Positions 21,494 to 35,500 of a DNA stretch of 64,000 bases are shown piece by piece; the stretch's first letter is position 1; the number at the start of each line of letters is the position of its first letter. This DNA comes from Erythrocercus mccallii (lineage: Eukaryota > Chordata > Aves > Passeriformes > Dicruridae), in NCBI GenBank assembly GCA_013397435.1, contig VZRG01000161.1, forward strand, positions 663,863 through 727,862, written 5' to 3'. The notes beneath the pieces were generated by a model, which saw only the letters and a list, made by a program, of their open reading frames with translations, was not told the origin of the DNA and did no database searches. The translations under genes were made by a program, and so were the position numbers.

Positions 21494-24006
21494 GGGCATC
21501 AGGCCAGCTGTCCCTGCTGGCCACTCACCCTCAGGGTCACCCTGTCTGTCCCTGGCTGTTTCCTTCCCTTGGGATGAGGCAGAGCAGAGCCCTGGCACAG
21601 CCCCAGCTGCAGCCTGGAGTCAAACCCCACATCCACATCCCCTTCCCTCTGCAGTGCCCCTCCATGGGAAGGAAAGGCAGGGAAAGCCCTGGATTGAACC
21701 AAATTCCAGCCAGGGATTGCAGGGGGAGGACAGAAGGGGAACCATCCTCACAGCAGAGGCTGGGCCAGCACCTCCCTTCAGCTCTCAGATGGGAAAAGTC
21801 CATTTGCCTTTGCCCCATTGAAGCCCAATTTTAACAGCAAGGTGCTGGTTAAGTTCTGAGATTGAGACCAGGACTAAATCCTGATTTTATCTGCTCTGTC
21901 AGCTGTGTTGGGTAGGAATGAGCCCGAGCTGCAGTGCCTGTGCAGGTTTAGATAATGTTACAGCAGCTGAAGTCACCATTGCCATGACACACAAAAGCAC
22001 AAGGCTGTCACAGATACCCCTTGGTTTATCAGATGGTGTCTTCAGATGTCTGGGCTGAATGTGAACACACTTGCAAAATTAATAGTCCCCAAGCTCCAGT
22101 AAAAAAAAATAAGGCTTTGTACAGAAACCCTAAAAAATAAGCCAGGCTTTGCAGCACCGAGGGAGATAGAAATGTAAAACAACCTTTCCACTTGAAAACT
22201 TTTCTCTGTGGAGTCATCAGGATGCATTTCCTGGGAAAAGAGCAAACTTTGATCAGCCTTGTTCCCGAACGCTGTTCAGATTATCATGCTTGCCATGAAG
22301 GGTGCAAAACAGGCTGCCAGCTGGTTAATGGCCCTTCTGAAAAATAGCCTTCTCTGTTGCTTTTGGGATGTCACTTGTCATGGAACTATCAAAACATAAT
22401 CTCTGTACTCTTGTCATCCATAGGAGGAAGCATATTTTAAGCAAGTGCTATCAAGGCTAAGAGAGCCTGAATTAACTTGTGCTCAGGACACTTATTGCAC
22501 TGCCAATAAATTCACTAGAATGTTGTTCTATCTAGAAAATACAAAGAAATCCCAGAGCAATCCTATCAATTCTATCAGGAGAGCTCTGCCAGCTCCTCCC
22601 ATGGGGGTCAGGGCTCTTCTTCAGGGCCCTGGGTGCTGCCAGGCTGGGGAGTTTTGCCACTGCCCCTGGTGTTAAACACTGATATCCTTTGTTTCCCCGG
22701 GGCCCTCTGCCTTCACCTGGCTGCTCCTATTAACCTGGGGAATTCCCTGTGCAGTGGTTGCAGGCAGAGAGATTTGCTGCCATCAGTTTCAAGAGGCCAG
22801 AATTCATCATTTAACTTGGGGCACTGAAAGAGAGGAACCCAGCCAAGGCAGTGACTGAGAAAGGGAGGGGAGAAAGAACCTTTTTATTCCCTTACAGGCA
22901 TCCTGCACCAAGGAAAAGTCCTCCAGCCTCTAAAGCAAGAGGCACAGAGTGGCTTCATTATTTTGTACTGCATGATCTCATGGTTTCATGCAGTAATAGC
23001 TGAGGTTTTGGTTGTTTTCTATAGCAAAATAATAACAGGATTTCTGGTTCCCATAATACATCCACATTCAATGAGTGCACGTGTACACAGACAAAATGCA
23101 ATCTTCCAAATTCTGCATCTTGCATGAGTACAGTCTTCACCTTTTTTTCCCCCTGTGATTAGAAGCCCAGTTCATATTTTCAGATAAGTGTCCTAAAGTC
23201 ATTTTTGCAAATTGGGCAAAATTTTTCCAGTCACAAAAAATCCCAGGTGTGTCAGTTGCCAGCCAGTTCTTTGAGCTCAGGCTTCAGGGCATAGCCTGAG
23301 AGAAACCTGCACAGGGTTCAAAGCAATGGCAATCTTTTGGTGAGGGACCACAAAGGGATTTGGAACAGGCTGCAGATGACAATGTGGCTTTTTCTGATGA
23401 TGCTCTTTGCTCTGAGTCCTTTGGACACTACAAGATTGTCCGCTTGATTTAAGCATTTAAGGTTATGGAAGCAGACATTCCCTGATTCCTATTCAGAGCT
23501 CACTGCATCTCTCCCTCAGGATGATGTGCCTGGATGTGCTCATCAGAGCTGCTGACATCCCTGCCCTCCTGCGAGGCTGACACAAGGCTGTTCTTCTACT
23601 CATGGTTCCAAACTCTCTGTCCCACACGTGTTAGGATTCTGAAGCTCAGTAATTAGGAGAGCACCACCCCAGAACACTTTTTTCTGTAAGTATATGCACA
23701 CTAAATGTGGAATGATGCTGGAAAATAAATGAATGAAAACCACTCCTGTCAGCCTGGTCCCCTTGCTCTCCCATGGAACTGCAGCAGTGAGACTGGCTCT
23801 GAAATATTGGGAGGATTCACAAATGAGTTCTGATTAAAAAATCTGAAGTGACCTTACAGACTGGAGCACACTGTCTCTGATTTTCTTTCTGTGTAGACCA
23901 AGGATAAAATTCTGTGGCAAAAAAAATCAATGGAGACAGATGTAAACCAGGCAGCAGCAGCAGAACTGGCCTCTTTTGCCTCTCTGGATTTTGCTGATGG
24001 CTTTAA

Positions 24007-24092
24007 TAGAATCACAGAATCACAGAACGGTTTGGGTTGGAAGAGACCTTGAAGTTCAGCTCATTCCAAGCATCCTGCCAGAGGCAGCTCAG
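24007..24092 (-). mobile_element. CR1 LINE 3' fragment, antisense
   Basis: AGAATCACAGAATCACAGAA, followed by CGGTTTGGGTTGGAAGAGAC, is a well-preserved reverse complement of the CR1 terminus, including the duplicated octamer end. It is short, intergenic and non-coding. Confidence 0.8.
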
Positions 24093-27071
24093 CTGATGAA
24101 GACATATCCTTGGTTTGGAGCTGGCAGGAGAGCTTTACACACTCCTGCTCCTGGAAAATGACAGGCTGTCACTACACATTGGTGATTCCAAGCCTGACCC
24201 AAGGAGAACATTTCCCAGCAGAGCCAAAGAATTTGGAGACCAGTATTTGTCTTGTAATAAACCTCAGAAATGTTATTATTCCTATGTCAGGCTATGCTGA
24301 CTTTTTGGCTCTTGCCTTTAGAAACACACATTTACAAAATACACTGACAAAAGCCCCAAATAATCAGACCTTTTGTGCCACACTGTTGGTGACCAGTGAG
24401 ATTTGGCATCGCCCAGAGCACGATCCTTACAGGTCTCAGGGACTTCCTGATATCTTTTATTTCTTATCATGTTTTAATATATTTCATTCACTCTGCTCAG
24501 AGAAAATGATCACCCGGTTACCACCTGCAAGGATTCCAGGCTGGGTTTAAAACAAAAAACAAATTGACTTTTAACAAATACCTGTAAATAGAGTAAAAAA
24601 CTATGACTGGCTTCAAACTCTTTCGGTAGCATTAGAATACTTAAAGGAATGGTTGAATCTCATCTTTTTCCATGGGCAATTCCAATCCCTTAATGAGAAC
24701 ATTAAAAACACCATTTAGACACAATCCAGACATCATCAGTATCTTTTTCCTTTCTTTCTTAAAAGCATTTCTACACAAACAGAATTTTTTCTGTTGGATT
24801 TTTCCCTCAGTTTTTCCAAAAAGATCACTCTTCCACAGGGAGGATGTGTGTTTATGAGAGACAGTAAAACAACTTGTTATCAGTAAAGCCTGGGTCATAT
24901 CTGAGACATCATTCCTATTGTGATTCAGTGTGGCTGAAAAGATAAAAACCCAGGCAATGGGCTCAATTCCTGAGCTGCAGGAACAATCCCAATTCTTTCC
25001 TCAGCCAGCTCCTAGCAGACCTAGAATTTTACAATCAGTATCTGTGTCAGGGCTGGTACATTTATCTTTCCCACCTTTCTCCATTTCCCTGCTTGCCAGA
25101 GTCCTTCATCAGCCCCTCAGCCTGCCCTGCTGCACTGTGCCAGTGCAATTCCAGCTGCATTTCAACCCCTTACTTCTGCCCAGCTTTTCATTCAGTTCAC
25201 CTGATGCCTACAGCAACTGGCCCGTGACTTGGGCTTCTCATTAGTGCTGCAAAATGAAAAAAAATCCTCCTGTGGATGCTGTTGGAAGGCAGCGCTGTAT
25301 GAAAAGAATGTCATTTGAGAAGCCCTTGTGGAGGGGGCGACAGATAGGGAGCGTTAATGAGTTTCAGAGTATCACCGATGTGCATTGGGGGTGGTTTCTC
25401 ATGTTGAACTTTGTTTCACAGCACAGCTGCAAGCCCAAGAAGCTGCTGGTGCAGTTAGCAGAGGTCCCAGCCAGCAGCCGGAGCCTCCGGTCTGTCTGGA
25501 GCCCCCAAACTGCAGCAGCCTGATCCAAACCCCTTGGGCACTCCAGGGAGATTTCCCAGCTAAAAGAGTGCACAGTTCCTCCCCAGCTGTGCCAGGAGAT
25601 GCAGAGCAGCTCACCAGGGAAGTCAGCTCCTTGCTGCTGTTATCTGAGTTATCCAAGGCACTGCTTTCCTTTGCTTTGGGGTAGCTCATCCATCTCTTTC
25701 TAATCCACGTACTCCTATTTTCCACTGCAGGGACAAAAGGAAGGCTTGCCCAATAAAAGGGAGAGGAACAACTCAAGAATGAGCTTGTAAACACTTTTGG
25801 AGTAGGCCTTGTGGTCATTTTAAGAAAATCCCTATAGGAACAATATTGCCTCCTTCCAAGGAAGGGAGAACCCCTGACAGTGATGGAACCTCACTGTGCC
25901 AAGGAATCTGCTTGTGCAGGAATCCCAGTAAGGCAGAGAGGGAAGGGGGAAATGTAAGAGGCAATTAAAGGAGAACAGCAGAATGGGTCCATCCCAATGA
26001 GTCAATCCCAGTTATTTCTCTCTTGTAGAAAAAAAATTCTATGTCCTGTTGCAGCAGTGAAATAACCCAGTACAGCTGCTCATGGGGACAGGTTAAAGAA
26101 CACCCATTCCTGCCATTTCACCCCACACCAAGCACACGAGGCGTCATGGAGGACAAAAACTCCCCTGGGAGCAATGAACTTCCTCCAGCAATCCCTTCCC
26201 AAGAATCAGAGTGAGGTATGCAACACAAAGCAGGTGTTTGGGGGCTTGTTCCCCCCCATCTGTGATGATTAATCCCAGGAACCTGGGGCTAACTCTGCTC
26301 CAAATTCAGCATCTCTCATTAACTGTGCTGACATCTACCTGTACTTGAGCTCTGTTCAGGATATCCAGCTTTGCAACATTCCCACAGGATTCCTGTCAAA
26401 AGGAGAGTCCTTCCCAGCTCCTTAGGATAGAGTGACATCTTGTGGTTTCTTCTTTTGTCCACCACTGACAAATAAAAATTAGCCACAAGAGCCTTGACTA
26501 AGTTTGGGGTTGTTTGTCTCTGGTCTAACAAACACCAAGATCTTATTTCTCTGAGGAATCTCATCACACACTGATACAAAAGTTCACTCTGCCACCATCA
26601 AGGCTTGTGGAAGGAGAAGGAAAATTTGTGCTTGGAACAGCAACAAACCCGTTCTAACTCACACAACATGACAAATTTTGGTTGAATACTCTACAAAACC
26701 CCTCAGGTGCTCAAGGTCACGTACAAGTGGGTACCTGGCAGTCAAAATCAATCCATCTGCAGTAGTAGCACCACTGCTGAAGGTATTCTTGGGGAAAGCA
26801 TTTCCAAGTGCAGCTCTGGACAGCATTCCCACCTGGACTCCAGGATGTGTGCAAGGAGAAGATGATTCCATCAGGCAACTGCACCTCGGGCTTCAACTGC
26901 AGCTGCATCCCAGCAGGACCTCAGCTCTGGCACACCATGGGTCACTTCATCAGCACATTCAGAGAAGTTTCAGTGATTTATTTGCTGATAGAACCTCCAA
27001 CACAAAAGTTTTAAATTGAAGACTACATACCTAAACTCATAGATGGCTACAACTGACAAATTCTCCCTACC

Positions 27072-27090
27072 AAAAAAAAAAAAAAAAAAA
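27072..27090 (+). repeat. Poly(A) run of 19
   Basis: Uninterrupted A run followed by further A-rich sequence, in the intergenic stretch left of the SERPINI1 3' end. Confidence 0.9.
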
Positions 27091-29289
27091 GCCAAAAAAA
27101 GACAAAATTATTTGGTAGTTTTGTAGTGAAAAAGCAGTAGCATCTTTGAAAAGAGTATTATACAAAATCTGGAGTAAAACCCATCATGGAACAGCATTCA
27201 TATACCTATTAACTGACAACACTTCAGATATTATTACTGCAAGCTATGGAAATAAATCAATTCATGTTGTTGTAAACCAGGTAATTCTCAATTTTCAAGA
27301 AACAGAAAAAAGGTTATTTTGCATCTGTAAGGCCTGGGAGAGCAGCAAATGAAATCACAAATGTTTGCGTTTCTATTCCTGCTGGTTCTCCTCTGTGCCC
27401 ACTCAGGCAATTCTGGGTATTTGGAATCTGTGATTCTGCATCACTCCATTGTACCTTTGCTCAATCCAGCTGCAGGGGAATTCTGTGCATTTGCCTGATA
27501 TCCTCCATAAACACTTCTGCCTGGCAGCTGTCCTTCCAAAATTCAAGGCTTTAGCTCAAATCTGTTTTCAGCCCTTCCCTTAGTAAGGAATATTTATGTT
27601 GCAAGGAACTGATACAAAGAAAAGACAAAATTGGTCAGGAAGAACTTCTGATGGACTGAAAAGAAACATGACTGAAGGTTTCTCACATCTTTCTCAGAGA
27701 GAACACCACAAAAATTAGCTTAAAAAAAAAGTTTAAAATGTTCAAAAGCTTAAAAAACAGGCTCCCTTAAGATTAACCCCACAGGAGATCTTCAGCACTT
27801 TTACGGACATGAGGGGATGTCCACAGAACTATTTAAATTTGAAGGATCAGCCCTTGTGTAACCCACATCAAAGCTCATTTTACCTGCAGTGAGACAGTTC
27901 TGGTCTTGGTAAAATTAGCCCCTGCTCCTTCTGAGCAGCACTCCCTTTTCCCTCCCCAGCACAAGATTTTTAGCCTACACAAAGCTAAAATTACCATTTT
28001 CATCTAAATCTGAATACAAGAGCTGTCTTACCCAGTCCAGACTATAATAGAGAAAGGTAATAAGCACCAGTAACACACTTAGGAACCCCATTTGTGAAAC
28101 AATTCAAGGAGGCAGGGCTGGAAATGTGTTCAAAAGCCTTTTCTTGAAAGGAGCATTCCCAGCTCATGTCCTGGTCTGACCTGCAGGAGCTGCACCAGCA
28201 GCAGAAAAAGAGTGAACATTGTGTCAGATTTTGGGAGTTGCATGAATAACTTTGGGAGCAATATCTCTGCTGTTCTGAAGGGAGTGAATGCCAGGGGAGC
28301 CTGTAACTGCACTTCAGCCAAAATGCATTTGTTCCCATAGAATTCCAAAGTGAAAATTCCTATTGACTGAGAAAAACCCATTTATTATCCAAAGGTTCGT
28401 ATTTATGATCTGTTTCAAAGGAGCTCCTCCCTCCTTTTCTCCTTTTCTCTCTCACCTTTTTAATAACCTCTGTTCTTTTTGTATTTTGCACAATGAGGAA
28501 ATAATTATATGTCTCTCTGCTGACAATGGGTACTGCTCTTCCTCTTCCAAATGGAAACAGCAACTAATTCCCCTGCTAATATTTACTTGTGCTATGTGTC
28601 ATTCTCCTCTCTATCAGTCTATTCTCAAGAAAAAGTTAGGAAATGGAAAGGATGATATTGTTCCTTTAGATATTTATTTATGAATTGAACATTTATAGAC
28701 ACTTTAAGTTGGGGTGTTTTTTTTTTTTTTGAGAAAGAACATTCTAGAGGCCTGAAATGAGATATTGAAGAGTAGAACTGCTGTGAGGGAGAAAAAATAT
28801 GTCCACACGAATGCCATTACTACTGAACTCCTTTACTTCAGTCACACACAGAGCTTTCTACACTGACAGGTCTCAAATATTCATGCGATCAGGTTTTATT
28901 GGCATCAACACTTAGGGGGTCAGTGGCAGAGTCACATGCAGGAGCATCCAGAAAAGCAGCACTTGAGAATCACATGGGAGAGTTCACACAAAGTCTACCA
29001 CAGTCAGAGAATCCAATCCACTCGGCTCACTTAGTTCCATTTTCTCTGATCAAGCAGTGCATCATCACAGGCTGTGATGTCCCTGCTCTGCCAGGGACAG
29101 GATGAGATCACAGTGTCCACATGTGCTTCTTCAGCTCTAGAAATGCCCACCAAGCTCTGCCATTTGCATTATTCAGAGCTGCACACATTCTGCTCCTGTC
29201 TCATTGATCAAGTCAGTCTTTGGACTGTAAAAAAATTACAAATAATGGATTTGCAGTTTTCTGCTTTACAACCCACTAGAACAAGAAAC

Positions 29290-29513
29290 AATTGTTGACA
29301 TGTACACAACTTTATTTTAAGGACACAGCAATCACAATGACAGAAACAGAACCATTACTTTAATACTGTAAGCTTTCCTCTGGGAACTGACTTGCACGCA
29401 GTGAGATCCGAAAGCGTTTTGAAACAGTATCTTGGGGGAAAACACAGCAAACCTTAAATATATTAACTTCAAACTTTATGTGCTTATCTCCTCCTTTTGG
29501 TAGCTGGTGGCAG
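29290..29513 (-). terminator. SERPINI1: SERPINI1 3' UTR and polyadenylation signal
   Basis: Downstream of the TAA the minus strand carries a canonical AATAAA at 29316-29311. The TGT-rich sequence just beyond it (TTGTGTACATGTC) is typical of a cleavage region. Cleavage near 29,290-29,300 would give a short UTR of about 220 nt. Longer alternative ends cannot be excluded. Confidence 0.7.
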
Positions 29514-29590
29514 TTAAAGCTTTTCAAAGTCGTGGCCACTTGAATTCATTGCCTCAGGGTGCATTACCCTTCCCATGAATAACACGGTAC
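29514..29590 (-). CDS. SERPINI1: SERPINI1 last coding exon, C-terminal tail
   Basis: Residues 386-410 and the TAA stop at 29516-29514. The acceptor is TTCTCCACAG|GTACC. It encodes TVLFMGRVMHPEAMNSS and then GHDFEKL. Gly392 is kept. Asn401-Ser-Ser is the third human sequon position, retained as NSS. The tail ends FEKL where human neuroserpin ends FEEL, a segment linked to regulated secretion and KDEL-receptor-like retrieval. Confidence 0.96.
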
Positions 29591-32500
29591 CTGTGGAGAA
29601 AGTGGCAAAGGAGGAAGGGAGGGAAAGGTGTCAGAGCTAGAAGGGGAAGCTGAGGATTTAAGATGATGAATATCAACAATAACCTCTAGAGCAGTGCCCT
29701 GTGATTATTACAGGAACAAATGGCTCAGAACTTGGTACAGGAAATGGCTCAAGAGCCCTTTCTGCAGACAGCAACCAAACCTGAGCACTTGGGATTGTCT
29801 GGAGAAGAGGGCAACCAACAGGATTTTTACAAATGGTTTCCAACCTCAGATTTCTGGATTAGTAACAAGCTTTGAGGCTTTAGCTACAGCTGGTGTTAGC
29901 TCCTCTTTCTACAGGCAACAAGGCTTCTGCAGTTTTAAGAACAGCCCCAAAAGTGACCAAGTTCCACTCTGTCCTGATTTGAACTTTTCTTTTTGGGGAT
30001 TGAGTAGCAATAAAGGCCAGATACTCCCCTCTAGATATATTTTCTGTCTACTGCGTCTACAACAGTGAGAATATTCAATTTTATTATGGTTAAAAAGCCC
30101 CTAAGAGTTGCTATCCTGCTTTACTGGCCTGGGTTCAGCTGGGATAGAGTTTATGCTCTTCTCAGTGGCTTGTTCAGTGCTGTGCTTGAATGAAGTCCCA
30201 CAAGTGACTCTACCTAACCAGACTAAACATCAGTGCCACTGAATGGTCCAGTAAACACTGATCCTGTGGTGGGAGCACCAACACAGACCCATAAAAACTC
30301 TGTGGGTGCACAGCAATGTTTGATCACCCAGCCACATCCACATCATTACAGCAAATTAAAAATATGAACCTCAGGAATTACTAAATCCTTGCCCCCTTTG
30401 CTGGTGAGTGCTGCTCTCATCCCTCACCTGCCACAGAGCACTTGGAGAGCACAACAGAATTATTCCCTGCTGTAATGTCCCTCCATTATGCAAATCATTT
30501 GGTACTGGGAACACATTTCACTGGTCTGACTGCAGCCAAGCTCTCAGGGAGTACAATGATTATGGATACTCAGGGCAGTAACACTCTGCTCTCACAACAG
30601 AAATGGTGAATTTTTCTTTTCTGTGAGAGTTTTTCAGTTATGTCAGATATTGGTGTTTTATTTGGAGAAAGATTCAGGGCCATGGAAAAGGTGAGTCTTT
30701 CAGTATTGGGTATTTTAAAACAAACTAAGGGAAATTCATAATACAAGCCCAGTTCATTGGTCAAAACATGCAATTTTCCTTTGACTGCTTGAGGATGTGC
30801 TGCGAAAAACTCAGAGAAGTCTGCAATGTTCTCACCTGTTCTTCTATTTCTGACCAAAAAGAAGAAGGGATGGTCCACTATGACTTGGGGATAGAGCACT
30901 GCCATTCTGCTGATGGCAATCATTCCTAGAGGAAACAGAACACAGGCAAGTTGTCAAACAGCTCTGCTCCTGCTTTTCAGCAGAGACCTTTGTGCAGCCA
31001 CTGAAGTCCCACACTCAACACCAAAAAACAGCAGGAAAATATTCACTGAAAAGGAAAGAGACCTGCAGAGTAATTGCCTATTCTGGCTTTAAGAATGATT
31101 AACAATGCAGAGTGCTGCAATTTCCCAGGCTGAGGGAGCAGCAAATAAATTTTAAGATCGAGAGCCTTCAGAGGAGTTACGAGTCCTGCTCACTCACAGA
31201 GGGAAGTGCACTGCATTAACCAGCACTGCTGACCTGTTTTACACAGTGGAGAGGGAAAGGGAACTCTTAATAACCAGGGAATATGCAAGAATTAAATAGG
31301 CTGATCCTGCAGCTTTTGGCTGGTGTTTTTACATAATGCAGAGCTGAAGGTAACATTAACTGTGAATGAGGCAAAATTTGGCCCTTTGTTGTTTTTATTA
31401 GGAGGTACGTGGATTTCTCCAGGATATTATTACTAATTTTCATAGGGTTTCATTTACTTCTAAATTTTCACTCACTGTTCATAAAGACTGGAGCATGTCC
31501 ATAGAGAGTTGGGCACAATTCAACCCAGACCTGGCAAGTAATTCTTCCTTTCCTCAAAGACTGGCAAAGTTGAGGCAATTAGAAATACCCTAATGATACA
31601 TATGGGCAACAAATGACACTTATTTTCACCTGACAATCATGAAAACCAAGCACCTGCCCCCCAGGATTTACAGGGGACAGCTCTGGTTGTGCATTCAGCA
31701 TTTCCCATCTTGTGTCTCTGGATGTGAGCTTATTAAAATGCAGCTGCCACAACAACCCTCATCTCCTTCTAACTCTCCTGATCAAATGCCCCTGACCATC
31801 TCAATTAGCAAGTGAAAAATGATGAATGCTCCTTTCCTCATAAAGGAAACATAAATTGCAGTCTGTACTCTCCTGACAATCAGAAAGAAAATAAAGAAGA
31901 GGTTTTTCACAGGATGCTAAAAATTCTTTGTAAAACATGTTACAAAAATGCTAACACTTCTGATTTGCAGAATTCTCTCCTGCAAGCAGCACACTTGCTA
32001 CACTGTGTCTCCATGCTGCTATTTAGCTTTCCTGGCTGTACAGCAAATCAGTTGTAAAAAATTAATTAGCACAGAATACTCAGACATTTGATTTAATTCT
32101 TCTTTTCAGTCAGGTACCTGAGGCAGCAGCAGCTTCTGATCCTTCCTCATTAACTTCTAGAAATGCCTTGTGAAATGCCTTTGCAAGGTAAAGTTCCTTG
32201 TTATCTGCAGAGGAAAGGGGAACATATTTCAAGTGGCTCAACAATGAGATAGAAGCATTTAAAGAACCCTCCCCAAACTCTGCCAAAACCCCAGCATTAT
32301 TATCCACCTTCTCCAGCAGGCAGGGAAGGAGAAGAGCTTTCTTGCATTCAAACACCTTCTGCCAATACCTTTTAACAGCACCACTTACCTCACCCAGATT
32401 TGTAGTGCTCTCCTACACCATGGATATTAAAATAGCTCAGGACTGCCCAGAGCCCAGTATAGCAGAGAGGGTAAAAAACAGATCAAGATTTTAAATACAA

Positions 32501-35500
32501 TTAGTGGGAAAAAAGATTATTACATTATAAGCAAATACTTAGACATAAAAAAAATTTCATTTCTGCACTAGGTACAACACAGACTTCCTCCAGGAACATG
32601 AGATCTATTCTTTATTCTTCTATTATATTTACAAGAAGCTGAAGACATTTATTGCAAGAACCACCACAGAGCTAGTTTTTTCCAGTCTTGTTTGTTTTCC
32701 ATCCTTCTTTGTCAGTATTTTAATTTCAGTCCCAGGCTGCTCCTGCTGAAGTCAGTGGATGTTTCACTGGTTTTTGTCAGGTGCTGAAGGATCAGCTCTA
32801 TTGGAACATTCAGTAGCTGTAATACTAAAGCAAGCCAAAGCCAGGAGGAGCAGCAGTTGGGAAAGTCTTTCCCCAGCAGATCTCATTTGCTGCTCTGTAC
32901 ACTCAGCACTGAATTAAATCTCCCAGTTCAGCTGCTGCACTTCAATCACACCAACAAAACCCCCTGATCATCCCCTCAGGGATTGTGTGCAATAAAACAG
33001 ACGAGGCTGCCAAAACTGGTACCAGTTCTAGAGTTCAGTCCCAAGCCTTCAGCAATGCTGTCCTGAAAGCTGGGATCGAGTTTCCACCCTGTTCCTTTAA
33101 AACATGGGACATGCAGCACCCACTTGCCTTTAACATTAAGCAAAAATCTTAAATCCAAATACATTTTAATGTTCAATAACAACTAAACACCCACTTAGCC
33201 TAATCATGTATTTCAATTAATTCTTCATTACTGCAGCACTGAAGCCTGATCCTGTGCTCTGTAATATTCACAGAAATATTCCACATTTTCATTCTCAGTG
33301 CTTTATTCTGCAGTTTGGTGGTGCTTCTGGAACTCCAAGGTGTATTCCTGATGAGAAATAGCCCCTCAGAAGATTGCTCTGCACCTGATGGGCTCAGAGC
33401 CCCTCATTCTGAGAGCACAAACACTGCTAACATTTTAAAAGGTTGCCTACTTGTGAATGCTTTCAGGATCTGAGTATGAAACCCAACATTTTAAGTTGAC
33501 AGGAACACAAAAAAGGCCCCTGCAGATGAGACCAGTGCACCCAGTTAGCCCAGCCCATGCACCAGCTACAGAATTGCTGCTTCAGAAGAAGATACAAAAA
33601 GCCCTGTAGATGAAAACTGCAGCACAACTTACAAGAGAAAAATATCCTCTCACCCAGCGTGTGCCTGATACCCTAACCCAAGCTTCTGTACACAGAGTGC
33701 CTTTATTCAGTGCAGTATAGAGAGTGCTGATTGCTCTGGAGCAATTTCATCTTCTTCAGTCCTGCCAATCTGAAGAAACACCCAGGAAAGATCCCTGTGG
33801 TTAAGTTTTTCATGAAAGAAGCACTTTCTATTTGTTTTCCATTTGTTGCCTTTCACTTCATTGGATATCTTTGTCCTTGGATGATAAAAAGAGCAATTCC
33901 ACATCCCAAATTACCTTCTCTAGATTCTTCTCTTTATATTGCCACTCTCACATCCTTCTCATTCATCTCTCCCTGCAGTGAATGAATCTATTTTTCCTAG
34001 GAAATCATAATGTTGTCCCTGAGAGTTCAGGCAGCCTTTCCTTGATGCAGGTTGTGACTGTCACATCCCTGGCTGCAGTGTTCCCATCCCCTCAGGGTTA
34101 TCCACCTTCCCTTACAGCTTTCACAGGGGACAAGGTGGGGCTCACCTGAGCATCTCCCACCACTTCATCTCTCTCAAGGAGCTTCTCTGAACGTGGATTC
34201 CCATAACAACCAACCTGACTTGGTTGTGAAGATCTCAGGGAAGTCCCCTGGGGATTTGGTGCCAAAGTTTCAGCTTTGTGCAGGCCCAAGGCTGACCCAT
34301 GGGGAGTGGGAGGGAGCAGGAGCTGCCCCCTAATGAACACGACTCTGCTGGCACCACACTTCATTTGTCACTACTCTCCATATGTCTGCAAACTCCCACT
34401 CAGCTGCCAACTGGCTGCTCTGCAAGTCTCATTTTAAAAAAAATACCATGTGGGTTTATTGGCTCTTCTTGCTTAGGCTGTCCCAGAAAAATTATATGGA
34501 TGTCAGTCAAGACTTCCAAGAGTTATTTACTGCACTGATACTCTCCTAACTACTTCATGTTGTGGAAGGAAGTCACAGAGATCCCTTCATTGCTCACTGT
34601 CACCCAGGTCACCTTGCATTGAAAGCAGCTGCTTTTAAGGCTCTATAAAACAGCCAGAAATATTATAATCATTTGAAGGAGTAGGGGAGTTTTAGTACTG
34701 AAAAAGGTTCAGTGCTAAGTCTTGAGTGGTGTTAAAACACTCAAGCAGCAAATTTATGTGATATGATAAAATCACAATAATAACATCTCAAATAGCAAAA
34801 GTTGTTTCAAGATTATTTTGGACTCCTGATGGAATGAGATGCAAGTAAATACTGTCAGAGTCTTTTCTGAAAGTGAGAGTCAGAAAACAGGAGAGCTGAC
34901 AGCCCAAAAGGAATGTCCTCCTACTCACCTGTGGCAATTGTCAAAGAACCTAATTTCTGCAAGGGAGTAACATTTGAAAAGTGTATCTGGATTAACACTT
35001 TCTCTTTGGTTGCTCAGAATCCAGACGTTCCAGAAGGTAAAGCTGGTCCTTCTGGTCCCATTTTTCAGATTGAGGGGAAACAGCAAAAAAATTCTGAATA
35101 TTGAAAAATAATCCTGCAATTTGCTTTATATGCACTAAAGCCACACAGAATTTTGCTGAGCTCACCAATCTGCCTGCATCTGATGACAGGATTAGGGTTG
35201 CTGCTGGAATTGCAGAAGACTTTCCCTGGCAGCAATGCCAGAGCAACAGGACAGGAGGAGGAGAGGATTTTTAAACGCAACCAAATTCCTCAAAAATCTC
35301 TTTAGATTAATTTGATTTATATCTTCCCAAATTAAGTGTCCAGTCAAAGATTTTTTTTGTTGAAATATCTGCATTTAAGGCCTCATGAAGTGCCAGATTT
35401 TCCAGAGGGCTGACCCTGAGATGCACATAAAGTTCCAGCTTCCACTTCCCTGCTACCTGATGTCCCATTCAGGTGTCTATAAAAGTCAGCTTTAAACAAT

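Larger units (their letters stand above)
15553..29289. other. Intergenic sequence between the LRR gene and SERPINI1
   Basis: Nearly 13.7 kb with the GGCCAGTG array (21118-21301), a short repeat at 21450-21493, a CR1 fragment at 24007-24092 and a poly(A) run at 27072-27090. Several open frames of 60-146 codons are present without recognised domains. If the LRR gene has further 5' exons, they would lie here. Confidence 0.55.

Noticed and set aside
1..29289. Search for GOLIM4, the mammalian neighbour beyond the SERPINI1 3' end.
   Set aside because: No segment with its coiled-coil or Glu/Gln-rich sequence was seen; it probably lies outside the window.
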